A stretch of DNA of 64,000 nucleotides from Anthostomella pinea (lineage: Eukaryota > Ascomycota > Sordariomycetes > Xylariales > Xylariaceae): NCBI GenBank assembly GCA_963556695.1, contig CAUWAG010000004.1, positions 1,426,001 through 1,490,000 on the forward strand. The letters are read 5' to 3'. The notes under the pieces were generated by a model. The model worked only from the letters and a program-made list of their open reading frames with translations. It was not told where the DNA came from and made no database searches. Below are positions 32,103-44,783 of the stretch, one piece after another. The position numbers and the translations under genes were made by a program. The stretch's first letter is position 1. Each line of letters begins with the position of its first letter.

Positions 32103-35060
32103 GTCGAAGTATTGGAAACGGTAGAATAGGTACGAAGGCTTACCAAATATGAAAGGTTAGGTCGCCGAAAGCGGTTTCGATGCCACACCGGAGGATACCT
32201 TAGGCAGCAAGTGGTGCTACTTTATGAGATCGCTGGTTCTGCATGCATGTTGTCAGCAAACAAAATACTTGGAGTGATCTCGAAACTATGGATGAAAGGC
32301 CTGGGGCTGGGTTAGGGGTACTCACCTGGTTCAGGTCGGTAGTGCACCTCGCTATGACAACCCAGCTTGAACTTGGACAAGGTATACTCTTCGGTTCGCG
32401 TGGACGGAGTATTCGTTCGATGCGCGCTTGACAGCAAGGCAGACGCTGGGAAAAGGACGCTCGAAGATCTGGTGGAGAGATGATGCTATTTCCAAGTTGC
32501 TCCAAAAGCTGTCGAGTGCTTAAGTAGTAGACTGGGAGATAGTGGGTGATGGGGTGATGGAGGTGATCTCTCGATGGTCCAAGCTCAACGAGGACAATGG
32601 GATTGGGAGGGGTGAATGATATTGTAAGGTATTGTGCAGACAATGGAGACCAAGTTCCAAAAATGGCAATCCAAAAAGCTCGATGGCGCCGAGGATGGAT
32701 GCTGTATTTGGTGCTGAATGGAGAATGGGGAGATGGAACAATGGCACAGCCCCACGAGGACGCGCAAGGAGACCCGCGCCAACCGAACTTCTGTCCCTCG
32801 GCCGCACCTTTCGGGATGGTACCTCGGGAATCGACACCTTCTATTTGCTGTTGGATGGGAGCTACTGCGGTTTCCTCTCATGCGCAGGGCTAGGGCGCAG
32901 GTACCCCGGATGTTAGATTGACGCGATGCGGGCAGGAGATATCGAGGTGTGGATGTGGATGTGGGGCAGGAAACGGGATGATTGTGAAAAAGATGCACGA
33001 GATGTTGTGTTTGGTAGAAGTGATCTCTCTCCAGCGCGTCTGAAGAGATAGATGATCGGGATGAGGGTGAACAACTTTTGCACCATTTGATGCAGTACGC
33101 GTAGGTGCTCGTGACTGTACCCGTGATGTTTTTGCCTGAGGTGAGAAAGATGCCACTAGCAGTTCCAAATGGCATGACAGTGGCATAATCAGAAGCAGCT
33201 GTAAGTCTCCCCCATGTCGGCATGTGCATTCAGGTTGGTCACCCGTTTGTTCCAGGTCTCTAAACCCTACTGCCACAATCTAGTTGAAGGGCAGGGCGCA
33301 CATCTGTAGTATTATTCAATTGACTCTGTACTTGCGGCTAGACGATAGGAAAACTGTAGAGTATATGATGTGAACCACTTGATGATGGGTGTCCCTGGTC
33401 CACTTGACATGCCGGATACCCACAGTCTGCCAGGTGCTAACGTGCATCGACAGCATGGCGGATATGTTTACTATATCGGTACTTACCAGAGGCCATTGAC
33501 TCCCCTTTCATTAATGAAACCAAGGTATTCTTGAACGAACAGAGGAAGAAACCCAAGCCACTGAGCATGCATCATATACAGAGACGAGATAGTAAAGTAT
33601 AAAGCAGCTCCATCTTCTAAGAATCTTCTAAGGAACGATGGTTCAGCCATCTCATGGCACTTCATATGAGTCGTTACCTAGGAGGTGACTAACGTGGCAC
33701 TGGGTGAAGTTCCAGATACCGGGAAGAGACAAAGCTGCCATGATCATGGAACATGTCGGCCAAAAACCTACCTTCAACTCACACTGCACGAACGGGATCG
33801 TCCAAAGGTACTCTGGACTGTACATGTGTCGGGGTCTCAAATATCTCTGTGAAATTATGGAATAGGGGAACCGTTGACCGCATGTCTCTCCCGGAGAAGA
33901 TCAGAGCTGCACAGCAGGCGTCGTCTAGCCTAGTCTAGGAGTATGGCATACCGGAGTGAAGTGGTATATAGACGTCATGGCTCCAACAGGAATGTTCGTG
34001 ACTGTCGCTGTTGCTAGTCGCCATGGGTCTTGATCCTTTCTTCGATCATGTTCGTTGTGCGTTTTTGGAAACCCGGGAAACTCCTTGGGAAAGATGAGAA
34101 GGCGTCTAGTCCGTATTGGGGAACTTCTGCTGTGGTTTCCCGGGTTGAGCGGCATTAGACTTGTGAGGATCGGGGCATGCTGCTGGCTGTGAATACGAGA
34201 GGAGAGCAGCGTGCTGGATTATGGAGCCGGATTCATTGCTGCGAAGGCACTTCCTCGGAGTTCAATGTGGTGATCTGTGATGGGCCAAAGGCTGCTCTAC
34301 CTCCTCCGCAAGGCCCAGATATGGTGTACCTCTGGCAGGCTTACCGCATTCTTGACCATGACGCATACAGGCCTGCCGGTATTAACACTGTAGCAGAAGA
34401 AGTTGTATGACCGGGTGACAACGAGCAGCATGGATGTTGGAATCTGGGACTTACCTCCATTTCGCGCCAGGGGGGCACACAAATGAAGGCCCAGCTACAT
34501 GTATCAGGATCTCAGTTCGCAAAGAAAAACAACGATGAGGCAACTACATGCCAGAGTGCACCTGACTACCTGAACATCAAAGTTTCGAAGTCGAAGGTCT
34601 GCTGGCAGTGGCGACCTGCCTGCGTACAGGTAGGTACCGATAAATACCTAGGTAGGCCAAAGCTTGCTTGGACTTGGGAGTTAACAAGAAGGGAACATGT
34701 TTGTGCTGCCACTGTCGCAGTAGTTTCAGGTACCACCTCCGTAGAGGCCCAAGGCCAAGCCAACTGCAGACACCTTTCGGTACTTGAATATGCTTTATGT
34801 ACATACGGTATGCTTGCTTACAAGTTCCATCGAACGTATCTTCCAATATTCCAACATTGGAGGCTTCGTGTGCCTTCAACACAATTGCATGTTCCCACCT
34901 GCACTGAGCCATATTACCTACTACCTACCTCAACACCTTCGAGGCCTTGACGACTCCGCAGGGTGTTGCGATCTCTAGGCCACCTGCAGCTGGAGTGCAG
35001 CCATATACCAAGGAGAGGAACATACTGCTTCCGCGACATGACGTGACCTCAGGTGCCCGA
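32103..35060. other. long intergenic region, no callable gene
   Basis: About 2.9 kb. The proximal part is the presumed promoter and leader of the minus-strand gene ending at 32,102. Several overlapping frames on both strands (32,200-33,276 and 34,483-34,950) have biased composition but no domain, no consistent splice pattern and no preferred strand. No repeats or RNA genes recognised. Confidence 0.45.
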
Positions 35061-37017
35061 TCAGATTAGCATCAGCCTTCTCATATGGACAACCTGAGCC
35101 CGAACGATGGACTTTGCTCGGTCCCTTGCTGACATGAAATCTCGTCGGTCGAAGCAGCTCGGCGACGCCGTTCGATTCACTGCGATCCGCTTCCCGTACA
35201 CCGCTTCCTCCCACATTTCCTTCACCTGTTGTTCCTCGTCGAAGTCGTCCCGCCAAACCCACGAAACGAAGACCCTCTTCGCCTGCTCCCAAGTCCTGAC
35301 GTTCAGTTGATGGCTAACCAGTCGAATCTTCTCATGACATAGTTCTCGCCACTCCTCAATCTGGCGAACCGCGAGAGCGGTATTCGGCCTCGCCGTCGAC
35401 ACCGCGCAGGTCGCCATCATAGCGCCCCAGAACCAGACTTGCCTAGGGAAGGTGCCTTGTCGCATCGCGTCCTCCTCGTGGCAGAGGTCGGATAACATCC
35501 ACTCGATGAGCCAGTTGAGCATGAAGGGATCGACGTCGTTGGCTCCGAGGATCGCGAAGATACAAAGGTAGCAGCTCATCAGACGGGCGCGACTCACGGC
35601 ATTGGACGGTGGTAACGCCGGCTTGAGTCCAAGCGCCGTGGGTATATCCGACGCTTCCTCTAAGGCTTCGCCAACGGTTCTGTCGCTGTTCTCAATACTC
35701 TTACCCGCCGTACCGTGAAACCTGTCTCCAATCGCACGGAATGTAGTCAACCCGAGCGATTCTTGATTCTCGATTGTTCGGGTGGCAGACAAGAGCTCGC
35801 GGAGTGTCAATTTACCGGTCCCCCTAGACGTTCTGACAGTCACGATCAAGTCAGTCACCACATCGTCGAGAACAAGGGCGTTTCATGACTAACAGGATGA
35901 CCAGGCTCTGGAAGATGTTGCCGTCGGTAATCATGTCGTCTTCTTGCATGCCTAAGAGCTGAGCAAGGCCGCCCATATGGGCTTTGGCTGTATCTCGGCA
36001 ACCCAATGCACTCTGGTCCAAATGTTAGTCACTTTTTTTGAAGGCTGCTGGAGCATGTACTCTGCCCCTGCCAGGAAATACACACTTCTGCTAATGCCAA
36101 AGCAGCAATGCTTGCTACCGTGCAATCTGTTAACGCGGAACTCGGGTCCTGCAGCTGTTCATTGACGAATTTGATGGCTTCCAGCTTGTGATGGAGAAAA
36201 GACTTTCGGATTCTAGTCATCGATCCAGTGTCCCACGTGTACTTGATGGCAGACATCAAAAGGGCGACATGCAGACACGCCGGGTTTGACAAGGCACGAT
36301 CAATCCTATCGCAACCATGTGTCAGTCAAAAAAGAAGAGGCGGACATGTTGATGTCATTATTAACTAACACGAAAGAGTCTGACGGCGATTCCCCATCTT
36401 TTCGGGCCACGCTTCGATATCGGGTAACTGGAAAGTGAAGGCCTAGGTGAGTGTTCTGATCGTATGTTCCAAACTGCAGCATCATGAACACGAAGCCACG
36501 TGGGTGACTCACAAATATCGAACAAGAACCTTGATTCATCTGCCATCTCGATGGGGTACCCGACGAAGATGTGGCTTGGCATTGGATTGTGCAATATGCT
36601 CGTTTCCACATGCCAGAAGACGCTGTCATTACACGATACCGGGGACGATTCGCAGACACTCGACTTCGCATCTGCGTATCCGCACTGACCGCCCTTGACC
36701 AGACAATTGGAACTATCGACAGGTTAGCAAGCACATCCTATGCGTATGCCATCTTCTGCCATTGGGACCCGAGATGGTTGCCAGCAGGACTCTGGATGGG
36801 ATCAGCAGCCCTACGTTCAACCAGCAGCTGCGATCGCCTGCAGCAGCCATCATGTCCCTATTCACGAGCCCTACCCAGCGAAGATAGAAGTGGGCTCTGC
36901 ATACCACAGCGGTTTCTTTTCATCACAGCGAACATGCTTCAACTTGCAGGTGAAGCACCCGTTCCGGGACCTGCTATGATACCGCCGTACGCGAAGCTCG
37001 GGTTTTGGTGCTGGCAT
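35061..37017 (-). CDS. Zn2Cys6 fungal transcription factor
   Basis: Six-exon minus-strand model: 36905-37017, 36513-36712, 36372-36411, 36086-36305, 35894-36012 and 35061-35832, 487 aa in phase. Splicing the first 192-nt intron (branch gctaac, acceptor gatag) completes the binuclear zinc cluster. Its cysteines lie in NGCFTCKLKHVRCDEKKPLC, then SNC and GGQC, giving C-x2-C-x6-C-x5-C-x2-C-x6-C. A basic RVRRYHSRSR segment precedes it. The middle region resembles the fungal-specific regulatory domain: ALSNPACLHVALLMSA, then HKLEAIKFVNEQL, then AHMGGLAQLLG. The C-terminal exon has the usual VFVSWVWRDDFDEEQ. The junction between exons 2 and 3 uses a weak AAG acceptor and may be wrong. It should bind DNA in the nucleus; its targets are unknown. 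Confidence 0.85.
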
Positions 37018-39526
37018 GTTGAATAACGAGGTAACAGGTGAGGAAAAGAGGAGTCTACTTCGGATCTGGGGTATCGAACTGCACCATATCCGGTCCGTAC
37101 CCGCACTCTTGTATCGCCGACGGAGTTAACCTCACCCAGGAGAGTCAGCCTTATGAGGTATGACCAGGGCTTACTGCACGATGCCACCCTGATGGCGTAT
37201 ATTAACAGGAGCGGAGCACCGATTGTTTCAGGGCAGTGTTTCCGTGAAGGATGGGGCAGGCCAACTTCAGAGGTCAAGGTCCTTGAGGAACGTCAGCCGT
37301 TAAAGAGCCAAACTCCGACTACCAGACCGAACGTCTGCTGACATACTTCTGCCACTGCCATGTAACTTCAACTTGAGGTGAGGTTGACGTTGGTTGGCAG
37401 GTCAAGGGTACCGCACGTCCCTCGAGAGCGACCCTGCACGGCTCGTATAAGATCCGCTGAACGCTGACAGTTCTTGGCGCAGCCACTCCAGCAGCAATGT
37501 ACCGGTATCACCCAGCATCCGTATGCTGAGGATCTGAGGTTGATGGCGTCGGAACAACAGACCTCCCGAGACGCGGTCACATACCTTACCAAATTGCTGC
37601 GGCCACACGTCTCGTCAGCATACATATTCTTCAAGAAAACCCGACTGAAACGACCCCGAACATGCTAGATACACCAAAGCACCGTGCATAGCAAGAGAAG
37701 TACGCTGAGATCTTGGTACGAAAGCGTTCCAGTGTGGTTAGTGGACAAATGACCGGAGACTCCTGAGTTGACGGGGGAAACTGGGAGAAGCATGGCTGAA
37801 GCCCGTTGTGAATATCGAGCTTCCTTTTCTGTCCTACGACTCGGCTGGAGTCGTGAGGCGTAGTGCTTTGTTGACACACGTACGCGCCGCCCGAATGCTT
37901 CCAGTCGACCAATGAAACGTCATGAAGACGTGGGCTGACCAACATTCATTGACCGGCTACGAGGGCAGCAATCCATCTGCCTTCGACATCAAGTGGATGA
38001 GCAGTCATGCTTACTGCTGTACTCTTCCACATCGCCATTTTTGAGCTCAACCTAGCTCTCATAGTTCGAAGCTACCATCGTCCTGGTCCGTTGTGAGCTG
38101 TCCGCACCAGTCTGCACCAGGGAAGCTTCCATCTTAGGCGACATGTCGCACATCTCTGGTCCAACGGCCCGATCCATCCCGCCCAACCACAGCTTCGTAA
38201 AGAAGGCGCTGCGATGCTGCCCATCAAGATTATGTGGCTGCATTGACAATCTCGACTTTGGTTTATTTTAAGCTCCAGTGTGTTCAGACCATGCCCGCAA
38301 CACGGCCTGGAATGGCACTGGGAGTGTGCAGAACTCTGGGGTGTTGGGCATGTGCCTGCACTTTCGGCCCGAGCCACACCTCAACTCTATATCAGCGCTT
38401 GATCCTTCCCTCCCGAATTTGGCCGACGCATCTAGGCCGCCTGTTTACCTACGTTGAGAAACACTCGCCTTGTATTTTTTGACTAACCCGTATTGCAGAG
38501 ACCTGCGGTGAGATATCAGAGCAAGTTATGTTTCCTGAGCACGTGCTCAGCATATATGCCATTCCTGTCCCCCAACGTGCCTCTGGGTGGGTACCTATCT
38601 ACCTACATTTCGTTGCATTTGTTTCTTCGATTCGTTGAGTTCTTCCCTGATCCGATGTCTCGGCCGAGACATGATAAATATCCCACTGGACCGCTCGCGT
38701 TCGCTTGGACCCTGCAGGAACACACTTGCGAACCTCCACGCACATAGAGAAGCCACCCATGCATGCAGGCTCGTCGCTGGCGTCTACGCAACCACCGGCT
38801 TCGAATCCCGGCTTACTACGAAGACAAACGGACCCAGACAGAGCCTCGTTTGCGAGCAGGTCATGTAGGAGCGGACCCTGGGCCGCATAGACCTACCCAG
38901 ACGAGGGCAACGGACACACAGCCGCACAAGGGGTCTGCCGTGGCGTTACTCTGTGGCACCCTCGCACATAAAAGGACGAATCCTCCGCGAAGGGGAATCC
39001 TAGGAGCCGATCTGACTGTACTGTGTTCCTCGTGACCGACCGTCGCAGGACAGTAAGTCATTTCGAGAAACTCTCTGTGTCGTGTAGCACATCAACCTGC
39101 AAACACGGAACCTGTCAGAACCACACCTTTCTCACACAAGTGGGACAGACTATATTTCCGTGGATCTGGACGCGTGGCATGGCACATGAGGTGGTCTCAA
39201 TTAATCGCATCTTGACATAAGGGGCAAGTGTGTAAAAGACGCCTACGCTCGCTCTGCAGCTGAAAATCCTATCGTCATCAATATCCCAGCTGCCATCTCT
39301 TGGCAACTTTCGAAACCCCAGTACGGCTGCCAAGGAAGCAATTGCCGTTGCCCGCTGAGGCTCGTACGTGCCACATGCCGTATGCCGTAACCCTTCATGA
39401 TGGAACTATACCTTCCTAAGTCACGGATCTCGTGATTCCGTCACGTAATGAAATGGACCCTAGCCTTAGGCAACAAGTCGTACGGATATCTTGCCCACTC
39501 CGCCCGCTCCGCCCGCTCCGCCCGCT
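37018..39526. other. intergenic region, no callable gene
   Basis: About 2.5 kb. It begins with the presumed promoter of the Zn2Cys6 gene. Short frames on both strands show no domain or splice pattern. cgcccgctcc-type short tandem repeats occur at 39,501-39,525, just beyond the AIM24 stop codon. Confidence 0.45.
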
Positions 39527-40984
39527 TCAGGGCGGCGCAGCGTTGCCGGTCATGTACGCGCTGAAAGCTCTCTGCATCAAGTGTCAGTCAGTCAGTCTCG
39601 CCCAACATCTCTGAGCGAGCAAAGGAGAGGGGTTTGGGGAACAACTTACCGGATTCCTCGTCTGGAGGAAGACGGTGCCGGGGCCGGTGAACTTGCAGAC
39701 CAGGCCCTCGCCGCTGGCGAAGCCGCCCATGATGCCGCCGCTCGCGACGCGCTCCATGACGTACTTGACGTTCCAGGCGACGAGGTGGCCGTTGTCGACG
39801 ATGTAGCGCTCGCCGTCGACGAGGTCCTTGCGGATGATAGCCCCAAAACTGGTGATCCACAGCAGGCCGACGCCGCTGATCTTGTGGACCCACAGACCCT
39901 CGCCGCTGAACATGGCCTTGCCGAGGCCCTGGCGCTTGTAGTCGCGCACGACGCCCTGGGTGCTGGCGACGTAGGCGTCCTTGCCGACGCTCCAAGACGA
40001 GGGGGTCTCGCCGGTCCCGCTGCCATCGGCAAGGCGGATGGTGGTGATGTCGCCCAGCATGCTGGGCGCGATTAGTAGTTCCCCCGGCCCGACGAAGGTC
40101 GAGTGCCCGAACTCGCCGCCGCCCGCTACCAGCTTCTTCATGCTGAACTTGTACTCGCCCTTGAGCGTGATGGTGGGGGACATGGCGATCAGCACGCCCG
40201 GCTTGGCGGACAAGGGACACCCCATGGCCAGCTGCACCGTCACGATGGTGTTGCAGTCCCGGTGGCTGATGCGGTAGGACCCACCGTTGAACGTCCCCAC
40301 GTCGTCCATGGTCGTCGCCGTCGCGCCCGAGAACTGGCCCGAGGCCGGCGCGCCCGCCGACATGTTGGGCGGCGGCACGGCTTGTGGGGGCAGCTTCTCC
40401 TGCGGGTAGCTGTCGGGCGCGCTGTTGGGCGCGGCCTCGGAGTAGGGCGGCGCGGTGGGACCGCCTGGCGGTGTTAGGGTGCCGTTGTTGCGCAGGGGCA
40501 GGGTCATGTGTGCTGGGTGTTGGGGTTGCTGTTGTTGCTGTTGTTGCTGTTGCTGGGGCGCGAAGCCCGGCGTGCCGGGTGGCGGCGGGTACGAGGCGGG
40601 CGTGCCTGTCTTGGGCGGCGGCGACACGCTCTGTTGGTGTTGCGGCGGGGCGCCATAGCTCTGCGCGTGGTGTGGTGGCGGGTAGTTCTGCTGGTGCTGC
40701 TGCTGTTGCGGCGGCGCCGGATAGCCTTGTTGGGACTGCTGCTGCTGCTGCTGCTGCTGCTGGGGCGCGAAGCCCGGCGTGCCGGGCGGCGGCGGGTAGA
40801 ACTTTGTCTGGTTCGCGGGCGGGGAGGTCGGCGGCGGTGGGTAGGACTTCTGGGGGCCTGGAGTTGCGAGCGCGTTAGTCTCGTGTGCGTTGTTCGCGCT
40901 CTGGAGGCTGGAGAGGGAGAGGGTGAGGGTGAGGGTGAAGTCTCGTACCTCCTGAGCCGGCTCCGGGAGGCGCTGTGTATTCAT
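39527..40984 (-). CDS. AIM24: AIM24 family protein (DUF124/TRAP-like) with poly-Q/Pro N terminus
   Basis: Exon 1 is 39650-40984 and a 14-codon last exon is 39527-39571, separated by a 78-nt intron (gtaagt...ctgac...gcag). Splicing yields the family-like end [15 protein letters not shown]. The C-terminal ~230 residues are the AIM24 beta-barrel-type domain: an [15 protein letters not shown] start, repeated Gly-rich strands such as [15 protein letters not shown], and [20 protein letters not shown]. Yeast Aim24 is mitochondrial, but related cytosolic proteins exist. This one has a long Pro/Gln-rich head and no obvious presequence, so location is uncertain. The head contains two copies of a [12 protein letters not shown] module, each followed by nine or ten Gln. 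The start may vary, since a possible 48-nt in-frame intron follows codon 12. Confidence 0.82.
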
Positions 40985-42803
40985 CGTCAGCTTCTTGTCT
41001 GGCGGTGTGTCTGTCTGTCTACGCGGGGAATCATGGGTACGTACGTGGATAGTATTGCCCTGACATGGTGACTGCTGTCGCACTCGCTGCGTCGCTCGGG
41101 CGAGTTTGTGTCCAGCTATGCTACCGATAGGAGGAGATTCGGATGCTGTGAGGTGCTGCCATGTCAGTCATGATCCGGCTGGGGAGCTGAGGCTCCAGTC
41201 GTGGACGAGGAGCTTGGTTGAAGGATCGTCCGTCGTCCATCCCACCACTTGCGAGAGGAACAGGGAAGATGGAGCCCCGCACTTACATAGCTTGGCACGC
41301 TAGAATCGGTCAACTTGAAGCTCGAATGCTTCAGTGAATCAAAGACACAATTCCTATATTGAGTGTTGCGGAATGTAGATGGAGTTGTTGAAGAAACTAC
41401 CAACATGCAGCTTCGAATGGGCCGCCTGTTGGGCCTCCCTCTCCCCTTCAGGTTGCCTTGCAGATGGGACATGCCACCGCTACTAATAATAACCTCAGCT
41501 CCATCAATCAATCAATTGACGACGTCTTTGGTTGGTTACGCAGCACCAATCATGAGCTGGAAATGTAGGGGAGAGGGTGGGCAGGGCGCTAGGCGCCGTT
41601 GGCAGGGCGGTAAACCCACGCCGGCGCCTAGCGGGACCTGGCGGAAGCTCGTTTTCGGGCTTTGCTGCGTGCTGATTGGTTCGGGTTCAGGGGTGGGGTC
41701 CGTATCCATGGATGGGACTTGCGGGCGAGATGCCGACGTGCAGGTGCTGTGTTCACTGTTCATCAGTCTACTGCGACACGGAATATCTTTTGTTTGGTCA
41801 CAAGTTACATTTTAAGTAGGCTTCGACTCTGAACTAAGTCGTCCCGTCAGCAGCGCATCGATACTCAGTACTCAGCATCTACCGAGACGCCTAGCCCCTT
41901 ACGCGAGTACAGGCTGGCTTTTCGGGACTCCACTCGGAGCACGAAGCCGGCCCAGAGGCAAACTGACTCCAGACATCGTCTTGACGTGGTCCAAGGAGTC
42001 GAGCATGTTTCTCCTCGCTCGATTACACGTCAATCACTGCGAGGTTGCCCTCATTGTTCCTGTCCTTGAACGGGACTTGCTGAATCATGTGCTCTTTGAC
42101 GGGCTGAAGCAGGAGTGAGAGGCAATATGAGACTGTCCGGGAGAGGCTCGATATCGAACACGACGAAGTCTGTACGCCCTGAAATAATCTGACATGATCA
42201 GAATGATGGGCAAACCATATGCCAACCGCGACATAGCTGCTGGTGATAATGTGCGCGGAAGTAACGACGAGAAGGCATCTGACATGAACTGTCCTGCTTG
42301 GGGTATTGCACCCTCTAAGTGCCGGGAAATAGGGGTTTGCTCATTGGTGCTTGCCCACAGAGTGAGTGAGGTAGGTACGTACCCCCATACTCGAAGATCC
42401 AAACGCCAGCGTGGAAGTCTGTTCTCTCTCACTCCTACACTATGGTGTACGAGACATCCATTTCCGGGGCCATCAATATGACCATGGCTCTCGACTCTGT
42501 AGCTTGCCGACATAGGAACCTTTCCACTGCGTTCAGATGTCTTCAGTCGAGGGCTGGTTTGCTGCTGTGCGTGATAGCCTTGATATACGCGACTTCTGGC
42601 GCTAGCTCTCTGCCTTCGGTGCTCGGGATAGTTATCTACGGACGGCTCTATCGGGAAATGGGGATCATACATTAAACTGGCATCACGCTTCTTCTTTCCC
42701 CCAGGTCGCACGATGCGTGATATAATCAGCTGACTAACTAGGTCCCATCTCTGGCATCTCCTAGGAACGCTCCCCTCACGTTTGACTCTCTCGAACCCCT
42801 ACA
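40985..42803. other. intergenic region, no callable gene
   Basis: About 1.8 kb between the AIM24 start and the 3' end of the oxygenase gene. Frames at 41,363-41,815 and 42,085-42,711 lack domains and splice partners. An inverted motif, ggcgctaggcgcc, occurs near 41,585-41,600. Nothing else is recognised. Confidence 0.45.
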
Positions 42804-44244
42804 CTAAGTCATCGCAGATGGTGCTTCCACATACTGCCCCCTCGCCCTCATGCGCCGGTAATCTTCCTGTACCATCGGCTCGTACTTGGCCGGGATATCT
42901 TCGCCGCCCACGTTCGCCGTCAGGCACTCGATGACGGCCTCAGGGTCGGGCGACACGAAGTACGGGATCGAGTAACGCGCTTGCGTCATAACCTTGCCCT
43001 CCCCTTTTTCTGAAATCCGAGTCTTCGTCTGGATGGGCGGGAGGATCACGCGGTGGAGGGTGGATTTCAGGTAGTCTTTGAACTACGTTTTAGCGAGGAG
43101 CAGAGGAGCGAAGGTTTTGGTGAGGGCTAGGTAGGTCGAGGCGAGAGAGGATAGGGGAAGACGAGTTGGTTGGACTGAAAAATGGAAAAGGGGGTTGGAA
43201 GAGTCAGACGCACCATTGCTCCATCTCATCAGTAGGTCACCAACGTTCATAATCAACGCATTCTTCATCGGCGTAGCGTCAACGAACTGTCCCGGCACAA
43301 CCGGGTCCTCCACCTGGAGGCCGCCGCACGAGTCTTGGAATAGCATCGTGATGGTTCCCCAGTCAGTGTGTGCCGGCATTCCTATCACCCTGGAGTCAGT
43401 GTCTCGTCAAAGAAGCGGTACCGTCCGTATACGTACGAGCAAGCATATTACTCGACAGCTTTTCTGCATCCACCGGTGGGTAGTGGAGCAGTCTCAGCTG
43501 ATTGTTCACGCCGCTGTGGAAGCGCAGGAAGAAGTCTTCGTCTTCAAGACCCACGCCGATCGCCAGCGCGCGCAGCAGCTCCTTAGCCGAGTCGAAACAT
43601 CTCGAGTAGAACTGCGTCATGAAGGCGCGGAAGCCGGGCAGTACTTCTTCGGGCAGCCAGACGTTGGGCTGGAGATCGAGCTTCTCGCTGCCTATCTCGT
43701 AGCTCTCCTGTTCGGGTGTGAGTATTCCGTGGTTAATTTTCAAGAGAACACAGGCAGATCGTCAGATGGCAAGTTGTCCTAGGGAATTATGTGCACCTTG
43801 AAGTCCGATACTTTACGGTTTTCAGCCTCCTTCTCCTCTTCGCCCTCTCCGTATACGTTCTGCGACACCTTCTCCAGACCGGGCCACGAATATCCTCTGT
43901 GAACATTTGGACCTGCACAGTTGTCCCTCCAGTCAGTTATTCATCCTATTACTCATTCACATGATGTAGCTCAATTGACTGTTGCGATTTGAGAAGATGT
44001 TCTACGGACCTGAAGGGTGCGGCGCCAGCATTTTCATCTCGTGAGGCAGATCAAAGAGCTTCTTGGACCAGCCAAAAGCCTCTTCGAGCAGATCGTCCGG
44101 CACCCCGTGGTTGACGACGTAGACGAAGCCGACGCGACGACAAGCTCCAGTCAGGTCGGTGGCGAGACGCCGCCTATCTTCCAGGGACCCTTGCAGCCAG
44201 CTCTCCAGATCGACCACCGGAATAGTGCCCTCATTCGTGGTCAT
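42804..44244 (-). CDS. 2-oxoglutarate/Fe(II)-dependent dioxygenase (isopenicillin-N-synthase-like)
   Basis: Five exons on the minus strand (44010-44244, 43797-43912, 43437-43707, 43214-43381, 42804-43075) splice in phase to 353 aa, normal for the family. The N-terminal DIOX_N region is IPVVDLESW with GFVYVVNHGV. The catalytic domain has the iron ligands His-x-Asp in MPAHTDWGT and the distal His in WSNDYLKSTLHRV, completed by splicing out 138 nt. The 2-oxoglutarate-binding Arg-x-Ser lies in RYSIPYF. It should oxidise a small molecule using Fe(II), O2 and usually 2-oxoglutarate; the substrate is unknown. It is divergently transcribed from an amidohydrolase 540 bp away, which hints at co-regulation in a catabolic step. 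Introns are 47-138 nt class and GT-AG. Confidence 0.9.
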
Positions 44245-44783
44245 CCTGGCTGAACAGCTTGGGGTGATAGTCGAGCGGGTCTTTCCTTTTACGTCAAAGG
44301 GCTAAAGAAAAGGGACACGAGGCTCCAGAAACGTGGCAGGTCATCTCTAGTTGAAGTTAGTGATGAGCGAACGGCTGGTGTGGTAAGACTGGTCCGTGGT
44401 GGAGGTGATGGAACTCCGGCCGTTGCAGTCGGCTGATCCCGACGTCCCATCGTCTGATTGGTCCACAGGTGACAGGATCACCATTCCGTCATTGGCGTCT
44501 CCTGGACAGACACCATGATCTGGATATAGCATAGGGCTCAGCTAAGATTGGAAGATATTCTCTCGAGGATAAGAAAGGGATTTGTGGTACGAATCCCATG
44601 CTCGATCAGGGTTAACCACTGTATTGTCCCGAGTCTCGTGGGTCCGAAGGTTGTGGGTCTCGGCGGTAGTGCTCGGAGTCCGACGCACCCAAACACCAAA
44701 GACCACTACTCCCGGGAACTAGTCACTGACATGCAGATGTATAAGTAAACGATCAAGTCCAGCCATCAATCGTTCGACACAAC
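44245..44783. promoter_or_regulatory. shared divergent promoter region
   Basis: 539 bp separate the start codons of the dioxygenase (-) and the amidohydrolase (+). There are no open frames of note. cgatc-type and direct short repeats are present, but no binding site can be assigned with confidence. The layout allows joint regulation. Confidence 0.4.

Noticed and set aside
38800..38830. Box B-like cttcgaatccc as a second tRNA or SINE head
   Set aside because: No box A at the right spacing and no T stem.
39588..40220. 210-aa and other frames overlapping AIM24
   Set aside because: Shadow frames; Arg/His-rich and without family motifs.
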